In this document: positions 22,263-34,644 of the stretch, piece after piece | Position numbering within the stretch: position 1 is the stretch's first letter | How the letters are laid out: each line of letters starts with the position of its first letter | Assembly (NCBI GenBank): GCA_030549175.1 | Contig: JAUKUA010000001.1 | Coordinates: 8,834,306 to 8,898,305, forward strand | DNA: 64,000 nucleotides | Reading direction: 5' to 3' | DNA from: Lasiosphaeris hirsuta | Lineage: Eukaryota > Ascomycota > Sordariomycetes > Sordariales > Lasiosphaeriaceae | The notes under the pieces: model-generated | What the model was told of the DNA's origin: nothing | Database searches by the model: none | The model's input: the letters and a program-made list of their open reading frames with translations, nothing else | Program-made: the position numbers and the translations under genes

Positions 22263-25200
22263 CTAGGACTCTACCATAATCCCACTCTCAATAAGTAATT
22301 CAATAACTTCCTCATGGCCTTTAGTCGCATACGATAATGGCGATTTCCCATCGTGATCCCGAGTTTCCAGATCAGCCCCTCTCTCGAGAAGTAGCTTCAC
22401 AACTTCCACATGCCCCCGTATTACCGCCCACGTCAATGGCGAATAACCATGGTCATCCCGAGCTTCCAGATCAGCCCTTTATCGAGAATTAGCTCCACGA
22501 CTTCCACATGTCCATTCCCTGCCGCCCTCATCAATGGAGACTTCCGATTGTCAGCCTGAGATTCTATGTCAGCCCCTCTATTGAGAAGCAGCTCCATAAC
22601 TTCTACATGTCCATTCTCTGCCGCCCACATCAATGGCAACCCTCCAAAGTGATCCCGAGATTCCATATTAGCCCCTCCATTAAGAAGCAGCTTCATAATT
22701 TCCACATGTCCGTACTTTGGCGCCAATATCAATGGCGACTGCCCAGATTCTTCACCCCGAGCTTCCAGATCAGCCCCTGCATCAAGAAGTGGCTTAATCA
22801 CTGCGTAATGCCCGTATAAAGTCGCCCACAGCAACGTAGTAAAAAGGTCGTTGGTAGACTTGGTGATGGATTTAGCAGCATGGCTTTTAAACAGATGGTC
22901 AATAAGTATACCGGGACTCTCGCACTGGTGTTCCATGGGATGGCCTTCACTGTATTCACAATTCCGAACAGGGCAACAGACGTGATGGCTAGATTCAACT
23001 GTGTGTAAAGAGAAAAGGTCAGTATCGCACCGCTCTTTTAATCTCCATTTCGGGGTATAAATACAAGGGAGATGGACGACTGAATTTACCATTGGGCGTT
23101 GGCGCTGGCTGCTTCGTGCTGCCACTCTTTATACCACCGCTAGCCGGCGTAGTTGCGTTTTTGTCGGCTGTGTCGTCGAAATCCGCCAGCGCTAGCTTTT
23201 CGATCCAACCGCACAACAAGCCTGACCCCGAGTCACCGGCAGACAGAGATGGAGCATGTTGATAAAATTTTTCGAAATGGACCGGCTGGTAGTCCTTCGC
23301 GGTAGCTGGGTTGCCGTCAAAGAGTAGAGGCGGCCACTCGAAGTCTGGGTCGTCATCGTCAAAGTCTTGCTCGAGGGAATCCGCCCTACCGCGTTCTTGG
23401 ATGACCTGACGACTGTCAGATGATCCCCCGGCGGCCGCCACATCATCGTCTGCGTCTGAGTCTGGGAAGCTGAAGAGGGCAAGCCGTTCAAGGTGGTAGC
23501 GGAGATGCTTCTGCATATCCGTGACATCGTCCATCGATTTTGGGCACAGGAGGCAGCCTCTGTGCACAGTGAGGGATGGCCCCATGGCCGCTGAGACGAG
23601 CTCGGGCGAACACTGCTCGGGCTCGGCATCGGGGGTGGTTTCCTTGGAGGTGCTCGATGTATTTTTGGGAGGTGGGGAATTCTAAGGTACGGCGGTGGCA
23701 GTGCCACACGCTGCGGTGCTGGTTCTCGTGGCCGAGCCATTCTTGGTGGTTGCCGTACAGGCGGTTGGCGTCGGAGCATTCTTCGAAAGTGCATTGATAC
23801 GGCTCGAGGTCGTGTGTGATGTGTGATCTGTGGTCATCTTCAGCCCACGTTAGAAAAGACGCCAAGTGTAGAACTTACTTCTACGCGTCCTTGGCCAGGT
23901 ATCCTCCGGGGCAGATGACATGGCACTATGGACAGGTAATGAACTTGGGGTGATCGTCTCCCAGATGCGCGGGTGGAGAGGGCCATTCCAGTTTCGGCCC
24001 CTGCCGGCCGCTAAAAGCGGTCGGAACTCGGCTGCGGTGCGAAATCACGGACTGCATATCATAGTCGTAGGCGAGAGCTCCCTCGTCCTGCCTTGTCGCG
24101 CTTGTTGCTAGAGACGGCCCTAGAGTTGGACGTGGTGCTGATGGGGTCACCCTCGACGCTATTTGCGCCTGTGTCGCCGTAGGGACCACGTCCAGAGGTG
24201 TCCCCTTCCATTCAACACTAGTCGGCTGTTCGGTGCTGTGAGTTGTAGTGGTGGGACCGCCTCTGATTCTCGCAGCGTGTTCCTTCCAGTAGACAAAATG
24301 TTGTTTTCCGCGTGCGTTGGAAATCCCTATTCTCTTCACAAGAAAATTGGACGGTGAGGCGTAGTACTCAATGTCGTCAGCGTCATTGGGAGGACCGCCA
24401 ACCTCCTCCGCCGAAGTACCGAGCTCTGCATAGGTGCCTGCCGGGGCCAAAGGCTCCTTGTCCCCTTCCGGCCGCTTGGGAGCCTCACTGAGGCTTCGCC
24501 GCTGAATGGACGACACGATCATAATCTCTGCATCTTCTCTTTCTTGCATGTACTGCTCACGCAGCTCTGGCGGGATGTGCTTGTACAATTCCCGAGTTGT
24601 TCTCCGCGGCCGGTTTCGAGGGTTCCGCATCTTGGTTGCCAGGCTGTACAAGGCATCGATTGTCTCGGTGATGCTGCGCTGCCGAAAGTCAATTTCATGA
24701 AACGAGTCGGAACTCGAAGGACGCTCGGAACTCGCTGAGGCAGTCTCTGCCGTGATAGGACCGTGGTCCCCATCGGCGCCTTGGCTCGACGAGGCCGAGC
24801 TGCTACTTGCATCCTCGTCATCGTACTCGCGTTCTAGCGGCTGTCGCTCGCCAGTAACGACTGATCCAAGTTCTTCGAGGTGGGTTGCCAAGCCGCCGAG
24901 CAAATCTTCCAGCCGAAGTCTCACTACTGTCGCATCACGGACTTTGTAGTCCAGCGAGGCATGGCCTTGCCGACGGAGACCGAGGCTTTGCGCCCAGAGA
25001 GCGAATCTTTCACTTTCGGTGACAAGGTATGTCCGAATTGCAGCCGATTCGTCATCTTTCGAGCCCACAAGCTTACGAAAGGCGTTGAATATCCGCGTCC
25101 CGTTGGAGAGGAGCGTCGTGGTCGGTACAAGTACGACTACTTCTGGTAGTATCTCGGGGTCCTTGTGGGCGACCTCGGCAGTTTGATCACTCTCACGTCG

Positions 25201-25617
25201 CTCGTCTTTCTCGGGGCTAGCTTCGCTGACATGTACCTCAAAGGCTGTTTGCGGACTGTTTCATTGGAATAGTTTTGTGATTCGTCGCTCTCAACTTGCT
25301 GCTGGGAAGAATGTAGACTGCCGCGTAGTAGTTCATTATCTTCGTCGGCATGGTCATGTGGCTCGTCGCTCTCAACTTGTTGCTTGGGAGAGGGAGAATT
25401 CGGACGGCTGCTACTCATGCTAATAAGCAAAAAGTGAGCAGAAAGGGTTCTGGACCATGACATACTACTCGCTCGACACCCATTGCTTAGCGCTCTCGTA
25501 GACTCTACGAACCCAACCCGGTCGGGCTCCAATCCCCGCCCCAGTCTTGGACGTTTCCGCGGCGTCATCTTCAATTGGTACCTTTCTCGAGAGAAGTGAT
25601 AGGAGCTTGCGTGGCAT
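22263..25617 (-). pseudogene. C2H2 zinc-finger/ankyrin-repeat protein, multiply disrupted
   Basis: The original gene is clear. Exon 1 starts with MPRKLLSLLSRKV at 25617 and joins by a 47-bp intron to MSSSRPNSPSP (25418). A long N-terminal region follows (FRKLVGSKDDESAAIRTYLV, then a Ser/Asp-rich linker). A zinc-finger block follows (KFITCP, CHVICPGGYLAK, YQCTFEECSDANRLYGNHQE, GCLLCPKSMDDV, QKHLRYHLERLALFSFP). A further Cys/His block (VCCPVRNCEYSEG) precedes four or more ankyrin repeats (SPLILAPKYGHVEIMKLLLN, LPLMWAAENGHVEVMELLLN). The end would be TAG at 22263-22265. Lesions: a frame change near 25255; TAG at 23926-23928 and 23881-23883; an extra base in a five-G run at 23631-23635; a missing base at 22475-22477 inside a repeat. 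The splice near 23840-23878 could not be phased. The last two frame changes are in homopolymers and could be sequencing errors; the stops argue for true decay. Confidence 0.8.
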
Positions 25618-26127
25618 GGTCTGAGAACCTAAAATGCGTTGGATTCTGTAGCACTTCAAGAAACGGCTTAAATTGACTGACTTGAGTGTGACTGTGAAGG
25701 AGTCCTTGGAGGAGGGAACGTCTTTGACCCGAATTCTGAGCGCAATTGCCGCTTGCGTGACGAATGCGGGCCGATATAGGCTCCGTTTCGGCCTATCATC
25801 ATGATAAAATGCTTGTGGTGGGAGAGCGTATCTATAGGTTGGAGCCCCGAACTGAGACCTAGGTTCCTAGGTCACGAAGTGTGCCCAAGAGCCGTCGGTA
25901 AACGCCGGTCGTATGAGAGCCCACAGCCAAGAGCAACCCCAAAATCTCAAGATTTTAGTGGCCAGAACTTGGCCAATGTAAGGCAATTAAGGTTGCAAGC
26001 CTTATCAGGTATCAAGATGCCTTGACTATGCGGGGTCTTCCCACTCCCATCCTTTTCCAACCCAACGTACCCGTGCTCTATCCACATCGACTCAGAGAAG
26101 AGATCGGCCTGCCACGGCTACCGGAAC
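25618..26127. other. Divergent intergenic region
   Basis: Separates the divergently oriented zinc-finger/ankyrin and DUF7580 loci and presumably holds both promoters. No motif stands out. Confidence 0.4.
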
Positions 26128-27919
26128 ATGTCCGGCTTCGAGGTCGCGGGGATAATGCTCGGGGCGATCCCGTTGGTCATATCCGCCCTCGAGCACTACA
26201 AGAGTGGAAAGAGCACGGCAAGCGCAATATTCCAGTGGCGCGGCCAGCTGGATACTCTAATCTTCCGCCTCAAACTCCTCGATACCTTTTTCTACCTAGA
26301 ATCCTTGGAGCTGTTACGAGCCGCCAAAGTCCCAGAGGTAATTGATGGATATGATCTGACAAAAGACGAATGTGCCGCCATCCTCTTGTCCGCTAAGACG
26401 GGGAAGGAGATGCAGGAGTTCTTAGGCCCGCTACACGGAATTGCCTTGGAGATCATAGGGCGGTACGAGACTTGCCTCAAGAAGATTGTCGTCAAAATTC
26501 ACCATATACGACGGCTTGACGGGGTATGTTTTCCCTCTGGTCCTCTGTTCCCATTCGCTGACCCCGATGGCGAGCACGTCCACCTAGGCAGCTAAAGATG
26601 ATCTCCGCGCACTGCTTGATACAAATCCCCCGGCCGCCGGATGTTTTGCATTCAAAAAGAGGCTTAAATTCAGCCTCGAACGGGACAGCCTCAAGACCCT
26701 ACTCGAGGATCTACGCGAGGACAGACTCTCCCTCAAGGAGATTACCAATACGCTCAAGTCTCAGAAGGGATTCACCGCCCGCAGCTCCTCCCACAATGTT
26801 GCCAAGATGGTGCGCCAGCTAGCTCAAGTGCAGAGCAAGGCCGTCTCCCTCTTCCCCGCCCTCTGTGGGGGATGCACTTGCCGATGCCAGGCAAAGCACA
26901 GAGTCATGACACGGCTTGAGAGGCGGCTTGAGGGGCGGCTTAAGGCGTCTTTGGCGAAGGATATAGCATTTCGCCTAGTATTGCCCCTCAACGGCCCGGA
27001 CGCCATCCTACAGCAAGCCTGGGTGAGCGTCTCTTCGACTGCAGATACCGACCAGTGAGTTTCTTACCCGGAGAGCTGTTGGTGATTTGTGCTTTAGTCG
27101 CTGACAAACTGACAGAAAACTCTGCCGGAAGAGCCTGCCTTGCAGCTCACTACCGTCAGATTTATCCTCCCTGAAACTCATCTGCAGGCCCAACAGGAGG
27201 TTAAGGACCTATGTCACCTTGCCAGAGAGGCATGAGGCAAGGGGGAATTGCTCTGGCTCGAGCTCGCTGCCAACGCCCTGACGGTAGCTACTACCAGAGA
27301 ACTAGCGAAAGCCGAGATGACGACGGCGGTTGACGACATCTCAGTCGCAACCACTTTACAAGAACTTCTGGCTCGTGACCCGGAGCAAGTAAACGACTGG
27401 CTGACTCCCAAACGGCGAATCCTGCTGCTCGCCGTAGACATCGCCTCATCGATCCTCCAGATCCAACGGAGCCACTGGCTCAGGTCTCCCTGGAGCAGCC
27501 AGACCATCAAGATTGCCGTGACGCAGATGAGCCAGCCGATATTAAGCGCCTTTATCGAGCAGGATCTCGACGGGCTCAAGGGCAAAGTCTCCATAGCTGC
27601 CAACAACCTGGAGCCCCAGACAGCCATCCTCGAGCTCTCCATTCTTCTCCTCGAAGTCTGGCACCGCAAATCGGTCGAGGCGTGGGCGTCAAAGGCCAAC
27701 ATTGACCTTAGTACATTAGGAACGGACAGCCGGAGGCTTGCCGCGGAGCGCTGGCTATGACAAAGCCAAAACAGGCTACCCGTGCAGTACCTCGAAGCCA
27801 TTGAGGGGTGTTTGGGCATCTGTTCGGGGAGGCTCTGATACTGGGACGATGAGCAATTCCAGCAACACTATTGTGAGAACATCATCATGCCGCTGTTGGA
27901 GAGTTGCAAAACCTGGTGA
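26128..27919 (+). pseudogene. DUF7580 family protein broken by in-frame TGA codons
   Basis: Begins with the family hallmark MSGFEVAGIMLGAIPLVIS followed by ALEHYKSGKS. Exon 1 is 26128-26523. Exon 2 starts at 26588 (GCAGCT after TAG) and is open through AKDDLRALLD, LREDRLSLKEI and the Cys pair CGGCTCRCQAKHRV to 27055. The last part carries TLQELLARDPEQVND, LTPKRRILLLAVDIASSILQ, a Trp-rich SHWLRSP segment, AILELSILLLEVWHRKSVE and the typical end YCENIIMPLLESCKTW before TGA 27917-27919. Three internal TGA codons lie at 27233-27235, 27758-27760 and 27836-27838, each where Arg (CGA) would fit. The exon 2 donor (CAGTGAGT at about 27054) looks one G short, which puts the join out of phase. DUF7580 proteins often accompany fungal incompatibility-type genes; their function is not established. 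Confidence 0.8.
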
Positions 27920-29536
27920 AGTGCAAGACGCCGTGGCTGGTCGCCGTTTGTGGGGGGGAGGGAGGTTAATTTATACGAGTACAATATCGATGGATTAGAC
28001 TAGTAGATAAGTAGATAGATAAGAGGATGGATGGGCAAGTGAACGGCTTCCTCATGGCCCCAGCGCCCCCACCTGGGCCTACATCTTGCGCCTGGCCAGG
28101 ATCCATTCCCCTAACCTCCTCCTCTTCTACGACACCCAATTTACTCTACTTCACGGAATACAGCACAATTGCCAGTATTTACGTGATTTGAGTCGGGGTC
28201 GCCAGATAACCCTATTATTAATGTCACTTATTACTTAAAGTAGACCCAATTTATACGAGATGTTCAACTTGTTATGACACTATTCAGATGGAGGCTCGCA
28301 CACAGGTAGGAGGATTGTTGTATTGGGGAGAGTCTGTTCGACAAGATCCAGAGCGCTCGCTGTAAGCGTTCTTGTTTCTGCAACCAGACCCTTGACAACA
28401 CCAAGGAGCACTCTATCTACTCCTGGCTTAGCACCTGACTTATGCGACAATTGTACTTGCGTAGATAAAATATTAAGGTACGTGGGCAGGAGCATCTAAA
28501 CACTCCGGGGTGCGTCTCCGGGGTGCATCTCCGAGGTGCATCCCTGTCACCATTGGCTGTGTGGCGAGTATTTGGTGGGATTTCTTCAGCCGTAGCGACT
28601 ATCTTTATTTGTGACCTACTGCGAGGTCTCTGATAAGTTTTGCGCTGCTGCTACAATAATTTGCAGTATTTTTTAGTCTCATTTTTTAGGCTCATTTTTT
28701 TGGCGGCTCAAAGATGGTCACTGTCGGCGAGAATCCTATCGTATGCCTCGTCGACGGTTCTGGGGAGCCGAGTGATGACTTCCCCCCATCTTACGAATTA
28801 CCTATCCGGAACAGCATTTTAGCTAGCAGTCTAGGCTTCTGCATTGTCGAGATCTCATTGCTGATAAATGTGCTACCTCGGTAATATTCACTTCTTACCC
28901 AAAATGGAAGGTAGAGATATATATGCACAGAAAACCTGCCGTGACAAGGCAAGATTGTCCGCCATCTTCCCCGCGTCTTGCATCAATGCTATTATGGTTG
29001 GTCGTTTTCCATTAGCTTACATCGTCTAATGGGGGGTGTGCTTTTCATTCTAATCGGGAAGGTGGTGAGAAGGTAATTTAGACCTTCCAATTAGAGAGTC
29101 CCAAGGATACCCTGGATATAAGCTTTGTGGCGGCGGATAAGCTTCCTTGGCGATTGGTGCCGTGGGACGGCAACCTCGCGGATACGACGGCACTGGATAA
29201 ACACGGACCTACCCCATTCAACCGCCAACAAAAGACCAATCATTAACCCAAAGGGTGGAATCGTAACCGGGCATGTCGAAAACAGACGCTTGCCTCCCCG
29301 GAATTATTACCTAGCAAGGCAGCTAATTCAGCATGAACATATGACTCGGGGGACGGGTCATTTCTGGTGAGGGGGGAGACGGCCGTGCTACGGTCGCAAG
29401 TTTATGAGATAACAATGCACCTCTCGCTCCTCCAGTCCAAACTTATTGAGTGCCCCTCGTCCACAGGCTGCCGGCCAAGTCTCACACGCATCATTCGCAC
29501 CTTTTCCAGCCAAGCATCTGCCAAGCCACAACAAGC
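27920..29536. other. Intergenic, with a 13-bp tandem repeat and possible scraps
   Basis: No gene called. A 13-bp unit is repeated three times at 28503-28541. A coding-like but start-less stretch lies at about 28048-28215 (reads PTWAYILRLARIHSPNLLLF), and a 71-codon minus frame at 28280-28495 has no known domain. The last few hundred bases are the promoter of the transporter gene. Confidence 0.4.
28503..28541. repeat. 13-bp tandem repeat, three copies
   Basis: Unit CTCCGGGGTGCRT at 28503-28515, 28516-28528 and 28529-28541; the third copy has one substitution (CTCCGAGG). It lies in non-coding DNA. Confidence 0.85.
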
Positions 29537-32390
29537 ATGGCCTCGCCACAACCTCCGGCTGGCAATGATGCCGCCGCCGAGAAGGTTGATTCTGCGCCGG
29601 CGGAGCCAATTACCATCCACAGAACTGCTTCCGAAGACACGGGCCATGATATCGGCGGCTTGGTCCACAATCTTGTCGAGAAGATTGGTGATCGAGACGA
29701 TGGCGTCGCCCCGATCGAGGACATTGAGTACGTCATTGACAAGATCGACATCTTGACTGTCGACGAGTGCAGGGCCATCATTCAAAAGCTGCTCAAGGAC
29801 CACGAGTACGACTACAACTTCGCGTCCAGCCAGCGAGAGAAGCTCAAAAAGCTGCTGGAGGGACCTGCTGAGGGGGAGAGCACGGAAGAATGGGAGCTGA
29901 AGCTCAAGACCGAGACGGCCGTGAATCACTTTTATTCGCCGTACCCCGAGGTCCGCTCCGTGACCGAGCCCACCGACGACGTCACCATCCCCTGCGAGAC
30001 GATTCGCGCCCATTTCCTCGGCTACATGTGGGCCATCATCGCGCAATTCACAAACTCGCTGTTCAACTCGCGCTTCCCGTCAATCACGCTCACATCTGCC
30101 GTTGCGCAAATCCTGCTCTACCCGTGCGGACACGCGCTCGCGCTGGTGCTGCCGGACTGGGGCTTCACCGTCGGCGGCAAGCGGGTTTCGCTCAACCCCG
30201 GCCCCTGGTCGTACAAGGAACAGATGCTGTCGACCATCATCATCGACGTTGGTCTCACGTCGGCCTACTGCTTCTGGAACATCCAGACCCAGACTGTCTA
30301 TTACCATGACACCTGGCTCACCCCTGGCTACAGCATCCTGCTTCTGCTCTCGACCCAGCTCATGGGTCTCGGCTTTTCTGGCCTGCTCCGCCGATTCGTC
30401 GTCTACCCGGTCGACGCCTTGTGGCCCAGTATCTTGCCGACCCTGGCGCTGAACAGGGCGCTATTGGTGCCCGAGAAGAAGGAAACAGTGCACGGCTGGA
30501 CCATCTCGCGATACCGCTTCTTCTTTATCGTTTTCTGCGTCATGTTTGTCTACTTTTGGATTCCCGACTTTATTTTCCCCGCACTGAGCCTCTTTGCCTG
30601 GATGACGTGGATCGCACCCGACAATTTCAACCTGAACATGATCACGGGTTCCTCCATGGGCCTTGGTTTCAACCCCATCTCGACTTTCGACTGGAACGTC
30701 ATCTCGTCCTATGCCCTCCCTCTCGCGTACCCATTCTTTGCTTTCGCCCAACAGTTCGCGGGGACGGTCTTGGCTGGTCTCATCATCATCGCGCTATACT
30801 ACACCAACGTCAGCTGGTCAGGCTACCTCCCGCCGAATTCCTCGGGCATTTTTGACAACACGGGAAGCCACTACAACATCACAAGGGTCGTCGTTCCCAA
30901 CAGCGCCATCCTCGACGAGACGGCCTATCAGGAGTACTCTCCCGCCTTCTACAGCGCCGGAAACCTCGTCGTCTACGGCGCATTCTTTGCCTTTTACCCC
31001 CTCACCATGGTCTTCATCCTCCTCGATACCTGGCGACCCATTCTCAAGGCGTACCGATCCATGACGAGCAGCGCCGTATCGTCCATCGCGCGGCTTTTTA
31101 CCCACCTCAAGAATGCAGTCTCGTCGCTCGTCCGGGGCCATTTTCGCGAGGCCGGTCGACATTTGGTGAGCATCCTCACGGGCGATGACAGCTCAATCTA
31201 CGACGGATTCGACGACCCCTTCACCAAGATGATGCGCAACTACCCAGAGGTGCCCGACTGGTGGTTCCTGACCATCGCCTTTGTCGCTTTCATCTTTGCC
31301 ATCGTCGTCGTGACGAACTGGCCTCAGCTCGATACGCCCGTCTGGACCATATTCTTCGTCATTGGGCTCAACCTGGTATTTCTGATCCCCATGTCCTATC
31401 TCTACGCCATCTCCGGCACCACCGAGGGGCTCAACGTCGTCACGGAGCTGATCGTCGGTTATGCCCTCCCGGGACACCCCGAGGCACTCATGTTTGTCAA
31501 GGCGTTCGGGTACAACATCAACGGCCAGGCGGACAACTACATCTCGGACCAGAAGATGGGCTTCTACGCAAAGCTGCCTCCTCGCGCCATGTACCGCGGC
31601 CAGATGATGAGTGCCATCATCACGGCTTTGGTCGCGTACGGCGTGGTGCAGTTTGCCGACAACGAAATCGAGGGCATTTGCACCCCTGATCAGCCGTCCA
31701 GCTTCAACTGCGCAAACGGCTCGCAGGTTTATTTCTCGTCTTCTGTTGTCTGGGTGAGTCAAAATCACAGAATCCCCTCGGCTACACTGATGACGACACT
31801 GACATTTTGTTTAGGGAGCCATCGGCCCGGCCCGAATCTTCAGCCAAATCTACCCCGCCATGAAATACTGCTTCCTCCTCGGCTTCCTCCTCGCCCTCAC
31901 CTGGTGGACAATCAAGCGTTTCGGCTCCTATGTCCAGTCGGCCTGCCGCAACGCCCTCCCGGGTTTCCTCTTCACCCCCCTCAACGCCGTCCTCTTCACT
32001 CCCATCTCCTATCTCAAGCACGTCCATCCCTCCCTCGTCATGAACGGCATGCTCTTCTGGGCGCCCCTCAACCTGACCTACTTCACCGGCGGCTTTTACA
32101 TCTCGTTCGCCTTCATGTACTACCTGCGGCGGTACAAGACGGCATGGTGGGAAAAGTACAACTACGTCCTGTCGGCTGCGCTCACGGGCGGCGTCGCATT
32201 CTCGGGCATTATCATTTTCTTTGCCGTGCAGTACCATCCGCAGGCGATCGACTGGTGGGGGGTCAATGTGCTGGGCCAGACGATTGATGGGGGGCCGGGC
32301 AGACGGCGTTGCTTCCCGACTTGCCCGAGAAGGGGTATTTTGGGCCGGACACGTGGTTTTAGGGTGTTGTTTGGGTGCTGTGGTGTTTGA
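29537..32390 (+). CDS. Oligopeptide transporter (OPT family)
   Basis: Proton-coupled importer of small peptides (or peptide-metal/glutathione conjugates) in the plasma membrane. Exons 29537-31753 and 31815-end, intron 61 bp. After an acidic cytosolic N-terminus (about 145 residues) come many membrane spans. OPT hallmarks are visible: NHFYSPYPEVRSVTEP ahead of span 1, SLNPGPWSYKEQML (the NPGPF-like motif), the loop KMMRNYPEVPDWWFL, YALPGHPEALMFVKAFGY, and SDQKMGFYAKLPPRAMYRGQ. The ATG at 29537 is preferred over an upstream non-ATG start. As written, the frame after VNVLGQTIDGG runs into an Arg/Cys-rich tail ending at 32390. Adding one G in the G-rich run 32289-32299 would give a more natural tail (LLPDLPEKGYFGPDTWF) ending at TAG 32360-32362. 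So either the last 20 or so residues are mutated or the assembly has a homopolymer error. Confidence 0.92.
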
Positions 32391-32834
32391 AGTAATGGTT
32401 TGGGTGCCGCGGTGTTTGTCTGAGGGGTAATGGTTTGGGGGTAATGGTTTTTGGTGTATCAAGGCGTGTCCATTTTTCTGTCTGTATAAATGCGAGTGCT
32501 CAACAATGGAGCGTTGTCCACGTGTCGGCAGTTAAGCTCTAGTCGCAACCGTAAACATCTTGGTAACATGTTCCTGTAGCTATGCCGCATAACCCGCCTC
32601 ACGATGGTGGCGAGCCGGCCAATCAGATCGCTCTTGACCCGCTCTCTCCGCTCCCCCAACCCAGCGCAATCCTTCAGGGTGACGCGTCCGAGGCCCAGCC
32701 TTGGCGGTGATATCCTTGGCATGCCATATTCCTTCTCAACGTCAATCCTTGAGCTTCAGCACAGCAAACGTCGCGCACACCGAGCTCGAGGTTGGCCAAG
32801 CCCAACACGGCATTTTTGCCTTTTGTTATTGTGA

Positions 32835-34170
32835 ATGGCGGACGGGCAGACTGGCGAAGGGACGCCTAGCCCAGGGTCTTCGCATCGGCGTCGCCCGGTC
32901 CCTGGGAAAGGTCACCCAAAGTCGAAGAAGGGGTGCATCAGCTGCAAAACAAGACGGGTCAAGTGCTCCGAAGAACTGCCAACCTGCCGTGCATGTCGAC
33001 GACTCGGCCTGGATTGCCAGTACATACAGCCGACTCCACCGCGTCTTCTCACACCAGCCGGAACACTGCGCATCACTCCTTCGGCCCTCACTTTCGAAGA
33101 CCTGCGCTTCTTCCATCACTTCCTCACTGTGGCCCACCCACCGTTACCCTTTGGTGAGGGCAGGGTGTGGCAAGACGTTGCTGCAATATCCCACGAGGTA
33201 AGCATCCCACCACGGCACGGCACGGCACTGCACGGGTTCAACGCAGCCTGAGTCTGACCTCCATCACCACAGTATGACTTCCTCGCACATGCGATGATGG
33301 GTCTTGCAGCGCAGGAGCTGACCCTCTCGACTGCGGCCGACTATTCGATCCAGGCCCTGAACCACCGCGTTCGAGCCATGGCGGCTATGAACAATGCACT
33401 CTCCAAGCCGAGCCTATCCCTTGCCGATGGGGATGCCAGACTCGCCGCCGCCATGGTCCTCACTTTCCAGTCAACCAACATGGACGACGGCATGATGGAG
33501 TTTCTCTGCATGCTGCGGGGGTGGATGATCATTCAGACAACCGTCGTCCCGTCCATGGCCCACTCTCTCTTCCGGGGCTTTACGGAAGAGGCCTACGTCG
33601 AGAGCATGAGGAGCTTCATAGGCCACGGCGAAGATGGCGGTGCTCCGAACGACACCGCGACCCAGGAGTTACGCCGTACCTTGGCCGACTTTGATGCTTC
33701 GCTGCGTCTTGTCGGCCCTCTTTGTCAGAGTGCGGCGGAGCTATGGTACCTCTCATGCTTGCAAAAAGTAGCTCTTGTTGCCAGGACAAGTCCCCTGGAT
33801 GGTGGGTTTCTGAGAAAGCCTGGAACTCTCCACGCACAGCGCTAACCGACTCTCAGCCTGCCTTGAAATTGTGCCTCTCTACGCAATGACCAACGATATG
33901 GACGCTGATGCGTTTGCCCATTTCACGGTCGAGACTAATCTCACCGCCCAGCTCCTGCTCGCTCATTTCTGGATGCTTAGCTGGGTGCTGGGCTCGCTCG
34001 GGCCGGCGCGCGGCTTTGCCATGAGGGAAAACACCATTCTGCGCTGGGTCGAAAGGACTGCCCAGCGGCTGCCCGAAACTCATAGAAGATACGTTCTCTG
34101 GCCGCTTGGGATGGCAGAAGCCATGGGTGAGAGCAAAGCGTGTCAGACCCGTTCCGTAGCGCCCATATAG
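32835..34170 (+). CDS. Zn2Cys6 transcription factor
   Basis: Fungal binuclear zinc-cluster regulator, nuclear. Three exons fit in phase: 32835-33197, 33273-33801 and 33857-34170, for 401 residues, with introns of 75 and 55 bp. The Zn2Cys6 cluster [12 protein letters not shown], then [11 protein letters not shown], lies at about residues 33-61 and has all six cysteines with usual spacing, preceded by a basic stretch ([16 protein letters not shown]). The remainder is the helical regulatory region typical of sterol-uptake/UPC2-like small zinc-cluster proteins ([16 protein letters not shown] after the cluster), which supports that subgroup. It sits 445 bp after the transporter gene and ahead of the RTA1-like gene on the same strand, so it may regulate them; this is inference. 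Confidence 0.9.
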
Positions 34171-34644
34171 CTCTCGTTAAGGAAACGAGCTGTTCGTCAT
34201 CCGCTTTCTGTTGCCGTCTTTAAAAGAGAGTCGTTAGGGCTGGAACGCCAAGACGCAGCCGAGCTTGGCTTGGGATTTCAATCCCTGTCGCCCAAAGCGA
34301 CGAAAACGACGAGGGGGCCAATGGCAGGCGTCCGTCAGATGCCAGGCTGACAGGGGCTAGGGAGGCTGTGACTGCGCCCCCTGGCTGGTTGCGCATCTTG
34401 ACCAGCATGCCACCATCGAGGGCACGTTCTTTCCTCCGACGCGTCATTGCATAGCATCGAGCATGGGCAACGAAATGAACCACGAATCCCGCAGACGACG
34501 TCAGTCGGTGAATAAGTATCTCGTCTTCCCACCTCCAAGTCCTCTCTCTGGCTTAGCTACCAAACCAACTCAAGCCCGTTTCTCCGTTCTCCAGACACCC
34601 AAAAGCCCAGCTCAGAGGCCGACCGTCTCGCCTCGACTTACATC
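34171..34644. other. Intergenic, promoter of the RTA1-like gene
   Basis: No coding signal beyond shadows; a pyrimidine-rich leader precedes the ATG at 34645. Confidence 0.4.

Noticed and set aside
28503..28541. CRISPR-like array
   Set aside because: The three 13-bp units are contiguous with no spacers, and the genome is fungal; it is a minisatellite.
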